A stretch of 64,000 nucleotides of DNA. Origin: Rhytidiadelphus loreus (Eukaryota > Streptophyta > Bryopsida > Hypnales > Hylocomiaceae). The stretch covers positions 78,734,981 to 78,798,980 of the forward strand of contig OX344762.1 in assembly GCA_947034895.1 (NCBI GenBank), in the 5' to 3' direction. The notes under the pieces were generated by a model, which was not told where the DNA came from, ran no database searches, and worked only from the letters and a program-made list of their open reading frames with translations. Shown piece after piece: positions 62,871-64,000 of the stretch (its first letter is position 1; each line of letters opens with the position of its first letter). Both the position numbers and the translations under genes were made by a program.

Positions 62871-63399
62871 GAGCATCCTCACCAATGTGTTCTGTATCCC
62901 TAAAAATTTAGAGAGAGGACCTCAAATGGGGATGGGGATACAGAAGCTTGCATGCACTGGTCTCGAAACAAGATCTCTACCCCAAATTTATAGAGAACTC
63001 GGTCAAAGTTGGGCCCAATTCCCTATATTGGAGCTCAGAGCATCCCCACCAACGTGTTCTGTATCCCTAAAAATTTAGGGAGAGGACCTTAGATGGGGAT
63101 GGGGATACAGAAGCTTGCGCGCACCGGTCTCGAAACAAGAGCTCTACCCCAAATTTATAGAGAACTCGGTCAAAGTTGGGCCCAATTCCCTATATTGGAG
63201 CTCATATAGAGAACTCGTGAGGTCTCATCCCTATAAAGTCAAGGTTGACTAGTTTGAGGTCCCAAGTTTGGGGATAGAGAACACATTGGTGGGGATGCTC
63301 TCATATAGAGAACTCGCGAGGTCTCATCTCTATAAAGTCAAGATTGACTAGTTTGAGGTCCCAAGTTTGGGGATAGAGAACACGTTGGTGGGGATGCTC
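62871..63399. mobile_element. Outer copy of a Harbinger-like MITE, interrupted by itself
   Basis: Inverted ends GAGCATCCTCACCAA (62871) and TTGGTGGGGATGCTC (to 63399) are flanked by TAA at 62868-62870 and 63400-63402. A second copy of the same element sits inside at 63038-63300. Removing that copy and one TCA leaves 263 bp, exactly the length of the inner copy. A 3-bp TAA-type target suits PIF/Harbinger (Tourist-like) MITEs. Confidence 0.88.
63038..63300. mobile_element. Inner copy of the same MITE, 263 bp
   Basis: The ends are GAGCATCCCCACCAACGTG and its inverted partner. TCA is duplicated at 63035-63037 and 63301-63303. The copy inserted at the TCA in the middle of a sister element. Confidence 0.88.
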
Positions 63400-63402
63400 T
63401 AA

Positions 63403-64000
63403 TACTGACGGAGTGGGGGGGCACTTTCCTGATGCAGTGACAACGAAGAGCCAAAATAACCCCCTAAATACGTTACATTACGGTAACCCACCTTCATCTC
63501 CAGTTATCACCGGGCATTGTGGGAACATTCCCCGGGCAGACCTCCCCTTTGCTTCCACCCTTGCCCGCCTTTTAGGGCAGCATGAGCTCCAAGGCTTTAG
63601 AAGCCTCGTGCGTAGACCCGGGCTAGGGCAGTCAAAAACCTTCCTCTTCGGGCAGGAAACCGGTCTTGGAAGGTGGTTAGTCAAGCGGTACTCTGTTGCT
63701 GGACTCCGATGCCTTTCCTTGGCCTTCTTCGGCACCAGTGGCGGATTGGGAGCCTCCGATCCGCCATGTTGATGAAAATTTTGTTGCGATTTCTGCTCCT
63801 TGATCAGGAAGGCGAGTTTTTCTTTAGTTTTTTTTTTCCAAAACACTTTTTGAGCTAATCGCGACTGATTTTGGTGCAAAATTGCGCCTGATGAGACGAC
63901 CTATGACCGTCGTTGCGTGATGCCATTCTTGGTGAGTTTTTGTATCTTAAAATCGCGTTCTACGCTGCCTCTTCTTCTTTAATTCGACCTTTTAGCGGTT
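63403..64000. other. GC-richer sequence at the window edge, possible promoter of a gene beyond
   Basis: Base composition rises from about 63480 onward, and C/T-rich stretches resemble a leader. Overlapping frames on both strands show no family motif. A gene may start beyond 64000, but nothing here proves it. Confidence 0.3.

Overview
The window looks like nuclear DNA of a land plant. It is AT-rich and gene-poor, its genes have GT/AG introns, and one gene belongs to the plant COBRA family. Most of the space is DNA transposons and foldback elements. I could not fix the species. A chloroplast-directed-looking peptidoglycan-binding protein fits, but does not prove, a non-seed plant.

Layout: (1) 1-23160 has no convincing host gene. 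It holds an old long-TIR element (about 1385-3670) with a small MITE inside it, and a GC-rich island full of 4-base palindromes (about 3660-4735). It also holds a very recent direct duplication of 7,481 bp (3993-11473 and 11536-19016) joined by 62 bp of scrambled filler. Each copy carries minisatellites, three hairpin-forming elements and a TTAA-flanked element. A further foldback lies at about 20175-21110. (2) 23160-29206 is a GC-rich promoter/leader followed by an eight-exon plus-strand gene, about 652 aa. It encodes a peptidoglycan-binding-1 domain, one membrane segment and a C-terminal coiled coil. (3) 32206-37061 is a six-exon minus-strand COBRA-like gene, about 457 aa, with a GPI-type tail and a diverged 120-bp tandem repeat upstream. 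(4) 43914-58269 is a full-length 14,356-bp CACTA (En/Spm) transposon, with CACTA ends and an ATT target duplication. (5) 58273-64000 is transposon debris: two abutting TTAA-flanked elements that start CCCTAG, and a 263-bp MITE inserted into a copy of itself.

The CACTA element is the most interesting part. Its minus-strand gene is a nearly intact TNP2 transposase (three exons) with one in-frame TGA. Its plus-strand gene is a TNPA-like DNA-binding partner (six exons) with a Ptta/En/Spm domain, a long linker, an FCP1/NIF-type HAD phosphatase fold whose catalytic aspartates are replaced, and a final TNP1-like exon. The two genes diverge from a shared region that has itself been hit by a hAT-type MITE with a clean 8-bp target duplication. 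Exon models are mine, read by eye from splice consensus and domain continuity; no transcript or database support was available.
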